A DNA stretch of 64,000 nt, taken from positions 4,030,001 through 4,094,000 of the forward strand of contig NZ_CP070326.1 in the NCBI RefSeq assembly GCF_016917755.1, written 5' to 3'. The position numbers were made by a program, and so were the translations under genes. This DNA comes from Streptomyces noursei (GTDB taxonomy: Bacteria > Actinomycetota > Actinomycetes > Streptomycetales > Streptomycetaceae). Within the stretch, counting starts at the first letter, position 1. Each line of letters begins with the position of its first letter. Positions 7,465-15,629 of this stretch are shown here, piece by piece. A model generated the notes under the pieces. That model had not been told where the DNA came from and did no database searches. It worked only from the letters and a program-made list of their open reading frames with translations.

Positions 7465-9408
7465 TCAACGCTCCAGAAGATGCTCCCGGCCGTGGTCGCG
7501 GTACTGCGACAGGAGGGCGGCACGGTCCTCGTCCGTGAAACGGCGGTAGCGCAACGGTGCGGAGCCGGGCCGTCCGGAGCCGGGCCGTTCGACGTGGCCG
7601 TCCGTGGTGCGCGTGCGACGGCGCGTCGGGGGCTCGATCGGCCGCCACCAGACCGGGTCCGGGCAGGAGAAACCGGCCCGCCGGAGCGCGACCCGATGGA
7701 TCTTGTTGGTCGCGGTGACCGGCAGCGCGGCGACGGCCCGCACGAACCGGGGCGCCATCTTCGTACCGAGGTCGGGCTGGGCGGCGAGGAAGGTCGCGAA
7801 GTCGTCCGGGTCGAAGGCCATGCCGTCGGGCAGCGCGAGCGCCGCCATGACCTGGTCGCCGGCGACCGGGTCGGGCACGGCGTAGACGGCGGCTCCGGTG
7901 GCCGGGGCGTAGCGGGCGAGGATGTTCTCGATCACCGCGGCGGCCAGGTTCTCGCTGTCCACCCGCAGCCGGTCGTCCGCCCGCCCGGCGAAGTGGAAGA
8001 ACCCCTCGGCGTCCCGGAAGAACAGGTCACCGGTCCAGTACCAGCCCGCGCCGACGCCGTCCCCCGGCCGGCCCCGGGTGCGGGCGGCGGTGGCCTCCGG
8101 GTTGCGCCAGTAGCCCTCGAAGGCGCTGCGCCCCCGATTGACCAACTCCCCTATGGCCTGTGCGCCGTTGAGCAGCCGGCCGGCCGGGTCCAGGTGGGCG
8201 CGCGGCAGTTCGTCGCCGGTATCCGGGTCGACGACGGCGAGGTCGTCCCCGGGGGCGGGGCGGCCGACGGCGCCGGCCGGGGTGTCCGGGGTGCGTTGCA
8301 GGGACGCGCCGCCCTCGGAGGAGCCGTACCCCTCGGTCAGACGGACACCGAACCGATCGGCGAAGCGGGCGATGTCCACGGCCCCCGCCTCCGTCCCGAA
8401 CCCGGTGCGCAGCGGGTGGTCGCGGTCGTCGGGGGCGGGCGGCGTGGCGAGGAGGTACTGCACGGCTCGGCCGACGTAGGTGAAGTAGGTGGCCCCGTAG
8501 CGGCGTACGTCGGGGAGGAAGGCGGAGGCGGAGAAGCGGCGGCGCAGGGCGACGGCCGCGCCGCCGGCGAGTGCCGGGGACCAACCGGCGATCACCGCGT
8601 TGCCGTGGAACATCGGCATGCACAGATAGTGGACGTCCTCCCTGCGCACCCCGAAGGAGGAGACCAGGGAATGGCCGGCGGCGGCGAGCCTGCCCTGGGT
8701 GCACAGCGCGGCCTTCGGCGCCCCGGTGGAGCCGGAGGTGAAGTAGAGGAGCATACGGGTGGCGGGGTCCGGCCCGCCGGCCCGGCCGTGCCCGGTGGCA
8801 CGGAGCGCGGACCCGAGGACGTCCTCCGGCCGCGCGTCCTCGTGCGGGGCGAGCAACTCCCGGTAGGCCCGAGCGCCGGGGGCGTCGTCGGTGAGCAGGA
8901 TGCGCTCGGGCGGGAGCGGCAGGTCGAGTCCGGCGAGCAGCGGCAGGTGGGCCCGTTCGGTGATCAGCAGCGCGCAGTCGGTGTGGGCGATGTCGCGGAC
9001 CAGCTCCGGGCCGCGGCGGGTGGGGTTGATGCCGGCGACGGCGGCTCCGGCGAGCGCCGCCGCGCCCAGCCACAGCGGGAACTCGGGGACGTTGTCGAGC
9101 AGGACACCGATGTGCGGCTCCGCGCCGCGCGGCAGTACGTCCCCCAGCAGCGCGGCCCGCGCGGCGGCGGCGCCGGCGACCTGGTGATGGGTGAGCGCCG
9201 AGTCCTGGTACTTGAGGGCGATGCGGTGGTCGCCCCACTGCGCCTGGACCAGCTCGGCGATGGTGCGGGCGCCGGGGCGGTCGGGGGCGGTGATGGGGGC
9301 GCCGACGCGAGCCTCGGCGGGGCTGTGGGCCGCGTCACGGCCGGGCGGACGGCGATCGCGGGCGTCGCGGACGAGCGGGCTGTCGCTGCGGGAGCTGTCG
9401 GCCACCAT
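7465..9408 (-). CDS. Acyl-CoA synthetase (AMP-forming), FadD-like
   Basis: 647 residues. Adenylate-forming enzyme that activates a carboxylic acid with ATP and transfers it to CoA. The ATP loop YFTSGSTGAPK is at residues 222-232; GYGSSEGG, WYWTGDLFF and the hinge FAGRADDRLRVDSENLAA follow in family order, and a catalytic-Lys candidate sits near TNKIHR. The sequence resembles long- or very-long-chain acyl-CoA synthetases more than acetyl-CoA synthetase. The extreme C-terminus (about 55 residues, Arg-rich) is an extension. It is the only gene on its strand here; the start codon lies 8 bases from a possible -10 box, suggesting a leaderless mRNA. Confidence 0.85.
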   Translation of the reverse strand: MVADSSRSDSPLVRDARDRRPPGRDAAHSPAEARVGAPITAPDRPGARTIAELVQAQWGDHRIALKYQDSALTHHQVAGAAAARAALLGDVLPRGAEPHIGVLLDNVPEFPLWLGAAALAGAAVAGINPTRRGPELVRDIAHTDCALLITERAHLPLLAGLDLPLPPERILLTDDAPGARAYRELLAPHEDARPEDVLGSALRATGHGRAGGPDPATRMLLYFTSGSTGAPKAALCTQGRLAAAGHSLVSSFGVRREDVHYLCMPMFHGNAVIAGWSPALAGGAAVALRRRFSASAFLPDVRRYGATYFTYVGRAVQYLLATPPAPDDRDHPLRTGFGTEAGAVDIARFADRFGVRLTEGYGSSEGGASLQRTPDTPAGAVGRPAPGDDLAVVDPDTGDELPRAHLDPAGRLLNGAQAIGELVNRGRSAFEGYWRNPEATAARTRGRPGDGVGAGWYWTGDLFFRDAEGFFHFAGRADDRLRVDSENLAAAVIENILARYAPATGAAVYAVPDPVAGDQVMAALALPDGMAFDPDDFATFLAAQPDLGTKMAPRFVRAVAALPVTATNKIHRVALRRAGFSCPDPVWWRPIEPPTRRRTRTTDGHVERPGSGRPGSAPLRYRRFTDEDRAALLSQYRDHGREHLLER

Positions 9409-9416
9409 GCCGACGG

Positions 9417-9438
9417 AGCCTAACTGACACTGCGTCAG
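9417..9438 (-). promoter_or_regulatory. Candidate promoter with overlapping TetR-like operator for the acyl-CoA synthetase
   Basis: On the minus strand a TAGGCT hexamer (9417-9422) sits 8 bases before the start codon. Directly upstream is an inverted repeat with 5-bp arms CTGAC/GTCAG around a 5-base centre (9424-9438). An operator in this place would block the promoter. The shape resembles sites of TetR-family regulators of fatty-acid genes. No regulator gene lies next to it. Confidence 0.5.
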
Positions 9439-9507
9439 ATGTGGAGCCCGGGGACGGGCCGGTCGTTCCTCCCTCGCGTTCGCCCCTCCGCCGCCTTCAT
9501 TCCTCCA

Positions 9508-9558
9508 TCGCGTTCGTGCCTCCGTCGTGTTCGTGCCTCCGTCGCGTTCGTGCCTCGG
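9508..9558. repeat. 17-bp tandem repeat, three copies
   Basis: Three head-to-tail units at 9508-9524, 9525-9541 and 9542-9558 with the pattern TCGYGTTCGTGCCTCSG. They differ at two positions in all. Looser related units extend upstream to about 9470. The array lies between the divergent acyl-CoA synthetase and DinB-like genes. Confidence 0.85.
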
Positions 9559-9603
9559 TTGGGTGGGCGGGGATTGTCAGTGGTCTGTGTGAGAGTGACA
9601 GGC

Positions 9604-10131
9604 ATGCAGACGACACCTGATGGCCGCCCCATTCCGCCCCCGCACGCCGGGGAGCGCGAGAACCTGGAGAGCTGGCTGGACTTCCATCGCGCGACGCTGG
9701 AACTGAAATGTGCGGGCCTCGACGACCGTCAGCTGCGGCTGGCTTCGGTGACATCGTCGTCGATGACGTTGTTGGGGCTGGTTCAGCACCTGGCGGAGGT
9801 CGAACGCAATTGGTTCCGGCGGGTGTTCGCGGGTGAGGATGTGCCGCTGGTGTACGGGGAGGATTCGGGTGACGGCTTCGCGCTCTCCCCGGACCGGGGG
9901 ATCGATGCGGCCCTGGACCTCTGGCGTGCGGAGGTCGCCCGGGGCAAGGAGCTGATAGCCGACGCGTCGCTGGAGGACTCGGGTGCGCTCCCAGAGCGGG
10001 AGGCCGGGCACCTCGGCGACCAGGGGGTGTCGCTGCGCTGGATCCTGGTCCACCTGATCGAGGAGTACGCGCGTCACAACGGGCACGCGGATCTGATCCG
10101 GGAAGGCATCGACGGCGCCACGGGCGCCTGA
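9604..10131 (+). CDS. DinB superfamily protein (DUF664)
   Basis: 175 residues. The conserved segments LVQHLAEVERNWF and ILVHLIEEYARHNGHADLIRE are the hallmarks of DUF664 proteins of the DinB/YfiT fold, four-helix bundles that use the three histidines in these segments to bind a divalent metal. Related proteins act as mycothiol- or bacillithiol-dependent transferases, but the substrate cannot be read here. ATG 9604 is used; GTG 9595 and 9589 are in-frame alternatives and no clear ribosome site separates them. The tandem repeat lies just upstream. Confidence 0.8.
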   Translation: MQTTPDGRPIPPPHAGERENLESWLDFHRATLELKCAGLDDRQLRLASVTSSSMTLLGLVQHLAEVERNWFRRVFAGEDVPLVYGEDSGDGFALSPDRGIDAALDLWRAEVARGKELIADASLEDSGALPEREAGHLGDQGVSLRWILVHLIEEYARHNGHADLIREGIDGATGA

Positions 10132-10263
10132 GGTCGGCTGCCGGCCACCGGGTCGGCTCCGGCACTCACCGGGCGGCGGGGCGGCACCCCTCCTCGGGAG
10201 CGCCGGGTGTCGCGGCGGTGGGGCCCAGGGGCCGGCCGGCCCCGCCCCGTTGGGCGGGGCCTA

Positions 10264-10456
10264 GGGCGCTTCTGACGGATCTCCGTGGAAGAAGGAGCGG
10301 CGCCTGGTGCGTGCGATCGCAAGGCGCCGGGATGTCTTCATAGCGGAGCTATGGGGACATTGCGGCAACGCCGCATGGGGGTCCCCCCGCGCCCTTTAGG
10401 CGTGGGGGAGTGCGTGCCAGGCGCCGCGACGCCGCGGAGATCCGTCAGAAGCGCCC
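10264..10456. mobile_element. MITE-like element with 22-bp terminal inverted repeats and TA flanks
   Basis: 193 bp bounded by perfect 22-bp inverted repeats (10264-10285 and 10435-10456). After a short gap the arms pair again over 11 bases (GCGGCGCCTGG and its complement). The element is flanked by TA on both sides (10262-10263 and 10457-10458), the target duplication of IS630/mariner-type transposases. It has no room for a transposase. The stop codon of the neighbouring minus-strand gene is formed by the right TA plus the last base of the element. A copy of a short G-run/C-run hairpin repeat lies inside at about 10375-10410. Confidence 0.85.
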
Positions 10457-11703
10457 TAGGCCGCCTCGGGGAGGGGGCCGCCCGGTGTGGGGGCGGCGGC
10501 GGTTTGGACGAGGGCGGTGTAGGTGCGGCGCAGCGCGATGAGGGACTCCTGGGCCTCACGGTAGACGGCGGCGTCGGGGCCGCCGCGGTGGGCGAGGGTG
10601 CGGACGGGCGCGCAGTGCCGGTCCATGGCGCTGAGCCAGGCGCGGTGCTGGGCCGGCAGGTGGCGGCGCAGGTGTTGGCGTCGGCCTTCGCCGGGGCGGC
10701 GTCCGCCGATGCCCAGGACGGCGTCGGCGGCCTGGAGGACCGGGGGCTCCAGGGCGCCCTGTTCGGCGAGCGCGGCGAGCACCGCGCGCTGCTGGTCGGT
10801 GGCCGGGGCCGCCGCCAACTCCGCCGCTTCGGAGTGGAGTTGGGCGCGCAGAGCGTGCTGGATGCGGACCAGGCGGCGCAGTGCCGTCGGTGTGGAGGAG
10901 TCGTCGGGGGCGCGGCCGGCCAGGGTGTCGGCGAGGCGGAAGAGCCAGATGCCGTGCGCCTCCAGGCGGGTCGCGGCGAGCATCAGCCGGTCCAGGCGGC
11001 TGAGCGGCTGGCCTTCCGGGGCCCAGCGCACGATCGGGACGAGTTGTTCGGTGCGGGCCAGCTGGTCGATGGGGATGTGACGGCGCGGTTTGCGTTCGGG
11101 GGCCCAGTTGTGGAGCGCGAGGGTGGGCAGGGCGACGAACTGGTCGTGGTCGATGCGGTGGGCGATGGCGGCCCAGAGTTCCAGGAACGCCTCGTTGGCG
11201 ACCTCGCGGGCGGCCGGTGCCTGCGGGTCGAGGGCGCCCCAGCCGCAGGACACGGCGATGACCGCGACGCGCATCGCGGCGGCCTCGGCGTTGCGCGGCG
11301 AGAGGCGGGAGACGCGCTGTCGCAGGGCGGTCAATTCGTCGGCGCAGTCGGCGCGGTCGACGATGTCGACCGCGGTCGCGCGGTCGGTTGCGACGGCGGC
11401 CTCGCGGGCCAGGGCGTCCAGCCGGGTCCAGGTGCCGATCATGGAGCGTACAGGGGGCCGCTCGGGGAGGAAGCCGTGTGCGCAGGGGTCGTGCGGGGCC
11501 GGGGCGCCGGCGGTGTCGCCGTCGGCGGGGGTGGTGTCGGCGGGTGTGGTGCAGCCGGTGCGGGCGCCGGGCGGGCCAGCCTGTGCCGGGATGCGGACGG
11601 CCGGGTCGGCGCCGGTGGCCGGGGGTGCGCCCGCTTCGGTGGCGGTCGTCGCGCGTATGGTGCGGCGGACGTCGGGGGTGGTCGTCATGGGAGTGGGAGT
11701 CAT
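10456..11703 (-). CDS. Hypothetical protein coupled to an SsgA-like gene
   Basis: 415 residues; no family recognised. The first 95 residues are Thr/Ala/Pro-rich and probably disordered. The rest is mostly helical with many Ala, Leu and Arg residues, including long helices with LRRLVRIQHALRAQL and a basic RRPGEGRRQHLRRHL stretch near residue 345. ATG 11703 shares one base with the stop of the upstream gene (TGATG), with GGGGAAG just before, so the two are translationally coupled. The TAG stop is created at the junction with the MITE-like element, so the natural C-terminus may have been changed. It could be a cytoplasmic partner of the SsgA-like protein; that is a guess. Confidence 0.6.
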   Translation of the reverse strand: MTPTPMTTTPDVRRTIRATTATEAGAPPATGADPAVRIPAQAGPPGARTGCTTPADTTPADGDTAGAPAPHDPCAHGFLPERPPVRSMIGTWTRLDALAREAAVATDRATAVDIVDRADCADELTALRQRVSRLSPRNAEAAAMRVAVIAVSCGWGALDPQAPAAREVANEAFLELWAAIAHRIDHDQFVALPTLALHNWAPERKPRRHIPIDQLARTEQLVPIVRWAPEGQPLSRLDRLMLAATRLEAHGIWLFRLADTLAGRAPDDSSTPTALRRLVRIQHALRAQLHSEAAELAAAPATDQQRAVLAALAEQGALEPPVLQAADAVLGIGGRRPGEGRRQHLRRHLPAQHRAWLSAMDRHCAPVRTLAHRGGPDAAVYREAQESLIALRRTYTALVQTAAAPTPGGPLPEAA

Positions 11704-12122
11704 CAGCACTTCCCCGCTAGCAGGCGGGCCAGGTGGGCGTCGATATCGAGATGGCGGCCCTCGTGGCCGGGCGGGACGATGGCGGTGGTCTGTTCCAGCC
11801 AGGCGGTGAGTTCGGTCGTGCGCACTGCCAGCTCGCAGACGCTGTCGTCGGTGGCGAGTTCGATGTGCACGCGGTGGGCTCCGCCGGCGCGGTGGGTGGG
11901 CCAGACCCGCACGTCGCCGTGCCCGACCTCGTCGTGCAGTCCGTCGATCAGCAGGTCGCGGGCGAACAGCCAGGTGGCGACGGTCTCGCCGCGGCTGATG
12001 AAGGCGACCTCGACCTCGTAGGGGCGGTCGCTGCGGTAGCTGAACCGGCCGGCCACCGGAATCGTTTCGTCCGGCCCGAGGAGGAGCTGCATCTCAAGGG
12101 TGCGCTTGGCTGTCGACACCAC
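11703..12122 (-). CDS. SsgA-like sporulation and cell-division protein (SALP)
   Basis: 139 residues, the usual length of SsgA-like proteins, which are confined to morphologically complex actinomycetes and help localise division or cell-wall machinery. Family blocks are clear: FSYRSDRPYEVEVAF, WLFARDLLIDGL, GDVRVWP, and a closing TTAIVPPGHE. GTG 12122 is chosen because GGAAAGG lies 9 bases upstream; GTG 12119 is almost as good. It is the first gene of a two-gene unit. Which paralog (ssgB to ssgG type) it is cannot be decided from sequence alone. Confidence 0.85.
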   Translation of the reverse strand: MVSTAKRTLEMQLLLGPDETIPVAGRFSYRSDRPYEVEVAFISRGETVATWLFARDLLIDGLHDEVGHGDVRVWPTHRAGGAHRVHIELATDDSVCELAVRTTELTAWLEQTTAIVPPGHEGRHLDIDAHLARLLAGKC

Positions 12123-12139
12123 GACGATCAACCTTTCCG

Positions 12140-12737
12140 AGGAGGGGCGAGTCCCGGGGCCCCGGGTCGGGGCTCGCGTCCTAGCAGACGTCGGCTCGCG
12201 GGATGGGGTTGCAGGCGATGGCGGAGTAGTGATGGACGCCATGATCCGCGGGGGGCGGGTGGGTGCGGCCGGTGGTCCGGTGTCCAGGCCGGGTGGGGCG
12301 GGGTGGGTGCGGTGTTGTGGGCGGGGTGTTCGGGGGGTGCCATTTCCCTTCACCTCCGGGCCGACTGGTCGTGGGTTCCGCGTGCCCGGCCCGGTCCCGC
12401 CGCACCCCGGCGCCGGCCTCAGCCTCTCAACTGGCGGGAGATATCGCATGTTGACGGGGCAACTGCGGCACTGCGGCCATGGATTCGATCTTCACAGAGC
12501 GATGTGGGCGACCTTGCAGGCGAAGGTCCTGATGTCGCGGGACTTTCGGCCCGGGCCGGAAGGGCGGGTGGTGCGGTAGGGGCGGGTGGGGTCGGCGGGG
12601 TGCGCGCGGGTGCGTGGGCGGGGCAGGTGGCGGGTGGGCGCGTAGGTGACGGGGGTCACAGGGGTCGCGGGCGTGGGGGGCGTATTGCTGGGTACGGACC
12701 ACCCCTGGAGTTCGTGTAGAGTTTTCTTCGTCAGCGC
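12140..12737. other. Long upstream region of the SsgA-like gene and the second tRNA-Lys
   Basis: About 600 bases without a gene I can support. It holds G-rich tracts, a GC hairpin near 12150-12178, and just before the tRNA a TAGAGT box (12717-12722) that fits a -10 element. The approximately 20 bases before this tRNA resemble those before the first tRNA-Lys, so the promoter end was duplicated with the gene. Confidence 0.5.
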
Positions 12738-12811
12738 GCGCCGCTAGCTCAGTTGGTTAGAGCAGCTGACTCTTAATCAGCGGGTCCGGGGTTCGAGTCC
12801 CTGGCGGCGCA
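12738..12811 (+). tRNA. tRNA-Lys (anticodon CTT), second identical copy
   Basis: 74 nt, identical to 7157-7230, with the same acceptor stem, CTT anticodon and discriminator A. Similarity extends about 20 bases upstream (a TTCGTCAGC segment in both) but not downstream. Confidence 0.97.
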
Positions 12812-12816
12812 CGTAG

Positions 12817-12851
12817 GACTGAGGCCCCTCGCATTGCGGGGGGCCTCAGTC
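12817..12851. terminator. Shared terminator of tRNA-Lys and a convergent gene
   Basis: A 16-bp stem with one G-U pair (12817-12832 with 12836-12851) and a 3-base loop. The stop codon of the convergent gene at 12846-13181 lies in the right arm, so the hairpin probably ends transcription from both sides. Confidence 0.8.
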
Positions 12852-13181
12852 GTGTTGTGGTGCGGTGTCGTGGGTGTCCGGGGTCGCGGGGCGCGTCGGG
12901 GGTGCGTGGGTCGTGGGGCGGCCGACGGCGGCGGCGTCGCCGGTCGCGGGGAAGCGCGCCGGGCCGTTGTCCGGCAGGCCGGGGTGGCCGCCGCAGAGCC
13001 AGCAGGTCAGCAGCAGGACGGTCCAGACGATGCCCGCCAGGAGGCGGGTGGCGGCGGCTGCGTCGTGCGGGGGTTCCTTCCCCGTGGCGGTCGCCGAGGC
13101 GGTCCTGTGCGGTGCGTCCGTCGGGGCGGCGGGCCGGTCGGGGCGGTTCGGGGTGGTGGTTTCCTCAATGTTCGTCGGCAC
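12846..13181 (-). CDS. Small single-span membrane protein, unknown
   Basis: 111 residues; no family recognised. A hydrophobic segment (LLAGIVWTVLLLTCWLCGG, about residues 47-65) is flanked by Pro/Thr-rich disordered tails. GTG 13181 is supported by AGGGGA about 7 bases upstream and overlaps the end of the upstream gene by 17 bp, so the two form an operon. It ends inside the tRNA-Lys terminator hairpin. Confidence 0.55.
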   Translation of the reverse strand: MPTNIEETTTPNRPDRPAAPTDAPHRTASATATGKEPPHDAAAATRLLAGIVWTVLLLTCWLCGGHPGLPDNGPARFPATGDAAAVGRPTTHAPPTRPATPDTHDTAPQHD

Positions 13182-13500
13182 TGCCGTTCCCCTGGCGTTC
13201 GCGGCGGAGGCGGAGTCGGAGGCGGAGCAGTTGGCCGGCGATGACCAGGGCCGCGCCGCCGGCGAGGACGAGGCCGACGGCGGAGGTGCTGCTCAGTTCG
13301 CGGTGGGCGGCGATCTGCCGGGGGTCGGGGCCGGCGGGGTGCGGGGCGGCGGGCGGGGTGCGGGGCGGGGTGGTGGCGGCCGGGGCGACGGTGGTCGGCG
13401 CGGTGGCGGGGCCGTGTGCGGCGGTGGCGGCGTACGCGGGTGTCGTGGTCAACGCGCACGCCGCGATCGCGGCGCAGAGTGTGAGCTGCGGTGAGCGCAT
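13165..13500 (-). CDS. Small exported membrane-anchored protein, unknown
   Basis: 111 residues. It has an N-terminal signal peptide (MRSPQLTLCAAIAACALTT, with likely cleavage after AYA near residue 24), a Pro/Thr/Ala-rich linker, then a C-terminal membrane span (TSAVGLVLAGGAALVIAGQ) and an Arg-rich tail. That predicts an outside linker and inside basic tail. ATG 13500 follows GGAGG at 6 bases. It is the first gene of the pair with 12846-13181. Confidence 0.6.
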   Translation of the reverse strand: MRSPQLTLCAAIAACALTTTPAYAATAAHGPATAPTTVAPAATTPPRTPPAAPHPAGPDPRQIAAHRELSSTSAVGLVLAGGAALVIAGQLLRLRLRLRRERQGNGSADEH

Positions 13501-13605
13501 GGTGCACCTCCGGATACTTCCGAAGGTCCGCCGGTGCGCTGCCGGGCGCATCCGGGGCGGGGCCGGGTTGCGCCGTTCGGGTGGGCGGGGTCCGGCGGGG
13601 TGGGG

Positions 13606-14385
13606 TCAGACCAGGTCGACGAGGTCGGCGATGGAGTCGACGACGCGGGAGGGGCGGAACGGGTGGCGTTCGACGTCCTCGGGGCGGGTCAGGCCGGTGA
13701 GTACGAGGAAGGTTTCCATGCCTGCTTCCAGGCCGGCGACGACGTCGGTGTCCATCCGGTCGCCGATCATGGCGGAGCTCTCGGAGTGGGCGCCGATGGC
13801 GTTGAGGGCGTGGCGCATCATCAGCGGGTTGGGCTTGCCGACGAAGTACGGTTCGACGCCGGTGGCCTTGGTGATGAGGGCGGCGACGGAGCCGGTGGCG
13901 GGCAGTGGGCCTTCGGGGGAGGGGCCGGTCTCGTCGGGGTTGGTGGCGATGAAGCGGGCGCCGTTCTCGATGAGTCGGATGGCCTTGGTGAGCGCTTCGA
14001 AGCTGTAGGTGCGGGTTTCGCCGAGGACGACGTAGTCGGGGGCGTGGTCGGTGAGGATGTAGCCGATGTCGTGCAGGGCGGTGGTGAGGCCGGCTTCGCC
14101 GATGGCGTAGGCGGTGCCGCCGGGGCGCTGGTCGTCGAGGAACTGGGCGGTGGCCAGCGCGGAGGTCCAGATGGATTCCCAGGGGACGTCCAGGCCGATG
14201 CGGTTGAGGCGGGCGTGGAGGTCGCGGGGGGTGTAGATGGAGTTGTTGGTCAGGACGAGGAAGGGCCTGCCGGACTCGCGCAGTCGCTTGATGAAGGCGT
14301 CCGCGCCGGGGACGGGGACGCCTTCGTGCATGAGGACGCCGTCCATGTCGGTGAGCCAGGACTCGATCGGCTTACGCTCTGCCAC
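13606..14385 (-). CDS. HAD-IIA family hydrolase (NagD-like phosphatase)
   Basis: 259 residues. Haloacid dehalogenase superfamily, subclass IIA: motif I LTDMDGVL (nucleophile Asp near residue 14), motif II LTNNS, a C2 cap, motif III with VGKPNPLMM, and motif IV MIGDRMDTDV. Such enzymes dephosphorylate small phosphometabolites. GTG 14385 is chosen because AGGAG lies 5 bases upstream; the GTG two codons earlier overlaps that site. It lies after the phosphonate operon on the same strand, separated by 122 bp with a small hairpin, so it may or may not be cotranscribed. Confidence 0.85.
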   Translation of the reverse strand: MAERKPIESWLTDMDGVLMHEGVPVPGADAFIKRLRESGRPFLVLTNNSIYTPRDLHARLNRIGLDVPWESIWTSALATAQFLDDQRPGGTAYAIGEAGLTTALHDIGYILTDHAPDYVVLGETRTYSFEALTKAIRLIENGARFIATNPDETGPSPEGPLPATGSVAALITKATGVEPYFVGKPNPLMMRHALNAIGAHSESSAMIGDRMDTDVVAGLEAGMETFLVLTGLTRPEDVERHPFRPSRVVDSIADLVDLV

Positions 14386-14507
14386 TGCCACTCCTGTGGT
14401 GCGTGTTGACCAGGGCTGGCCGGTTGGCCAGGGCGCCGGCCGGCCGGGTGGCGGCCGACGGCCCCAGCCTAAGTCAGCGGTGGGCCGCTGGTCCCGGTCG
14501 GTGGTGG

Positions 14508-15572
14508 TCAGCTTCCGGTTGCCGTCTTCCAGGCGTTGATGTAGGTGTCGAGGTTCTTGTCGATGTCGTTCCAGTTGGGTTCGAAGACGTCGACACCGTT
14601 CATGATCTTGGCGAGGGCGGCGGCGTTGGGGTCGGTGGCCTTGACGTCCTTGCGGGAGGTGAAGCCGCCGCCGACGGCGGAGACCTGTTGCTGGACGGGC
14701 TTGCTGATCAGGTAGTCGAGGAACTTGCGGGCGTTGGCGGCGTGCGGGGCGTCCTTGACCAGGCCGGCGGCGTAGGGGAGGGCGAAGGTGGTGGGTCGTG
14801 CGCCGGGCCTGGGGGCGGGGAAGAAGATGCCCTGGTGGGGCATGGACTTCATGTTGGCGTAGTTCATCTGGACGTCGCCGTTGGCGATCAGGAGTTCGCC
14901 CTTGTCGGTCTTGGGGGCGAGTTGGCCGGTGGAGGAGGACGGGCCGACGTTGTTGGCCTGGAGTTTCTTGAGGAAGTCCATGGCCGGGCCCTGGCCGCCG
15001 AAGTCGTGCAGGGCCTTGATGAGGACGGCGGTGCCGTCGCCGGCGACACCGGGGGTGGAGTACTGGAGCTTGCCGGCGAAGCGGTGGTCGGCGAGGTCCT
15101 GCCAGGTGGCCGGGGGCTGCTGGAGTTCCTTCTTGTTGTAGATGAAGCAGAAGTAGTTGTTGACGATGGAGACCCACTTGCCGTTGGGGTCCTTGTCGGC
15201 GGCGGCGACCTGTTCGGAGCCGTGCGGGCGGTAGATGTCCAGCAGGCCCTTGTCGTCGGCCTGTTGGATGAACGGGGGCAGGGTGACGAGGACGTCGGCC
15301 TTGGTGTTGGCGCGTTCGCGGGCCAGGCGCTGGACGGCGGCGCCGGAGCCGGACTCCACGTAGTTGACCTTGATGCCGGTCTGCTTCTCGAAGTCCTTGA
15401 AGACCTTGTCGTAGAAGCCGTCGCCCTGTTCGCTCTTGAGGCCGTCGGCGCTGTAGACGGTGATCTCCTTGGCCTGGGCGTCGTCGGCGGGGGTGCCGCA
15501 AGCGGTGACGGAGCCGGCGAGGGCGAGGACGGCGGCGCCGGCGGCGAGGGGGCGGTGCGGGCGGCTGGGCAT
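14508..15572 (-). CDS. 2-aminoethylphosphonate-type ABC transporter substrate-binding lipoprotein
   Basis: 354 residues. Signal peptide with lipobox SVTAC (Cys25). The mature protein opens with KEITVYSADGLKSEQGDGFYDKVFKDFEKQTGIKV, the pattern of iron/thiamine/phosphonate-type binding proteins (COG1840) and of 2-aminoethylphosphonate binders in particular. It delivers ligand to the two permeases encoded just upstream. It is the last gene of the overlapping operon 20500-14508. An iron-binding role is the alternative; the phosphonatase-like and FAD enzymes in the same operon favour phosphonate. Confidence 0.75.
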   Translation of the reverse strand: MPSRPHRPLAAGAAVLALAGSVTACGTPADDAQAKEITVYSADGLKSEQGDGFYDKVFKDFEKQTGIKVNYVESGSGAAVQRLARERANTKADVLVTLPPFIQQADDKGLLDIYRPHGSEQVAAADKDPNGKWVSIVNNYFCFIYNKKELQQPPATWQDLADHRFAGKLQYSTPGVAGDGTAVLIKALHDFGGQGPAMDFLKKLQANNVGPSSSTGQLAPKTDKGELLIANGDVQMNYANMKSMPHQGIFFPAPRPGARPTTFALPYAAGLVKDAPHAANARKFLDYLISKPVQQQVSAVGGGFTSRKDVKATDPNAAALAKIMNGVDVFEPNWNDIDKNLDTYINAWKTATGS

Positions 15573-15629
15573 GGTGGGTGCTCCTGGGGGACGGTGCGCG
15601 GGCGGGGCGGAGTCGGGGGGGCGTGGGGG

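Noticed and set aside
9470..9558. CRISPR-like array
   Set aside because: Units are contiguous 17-mers without spacers and there are no cas genes.
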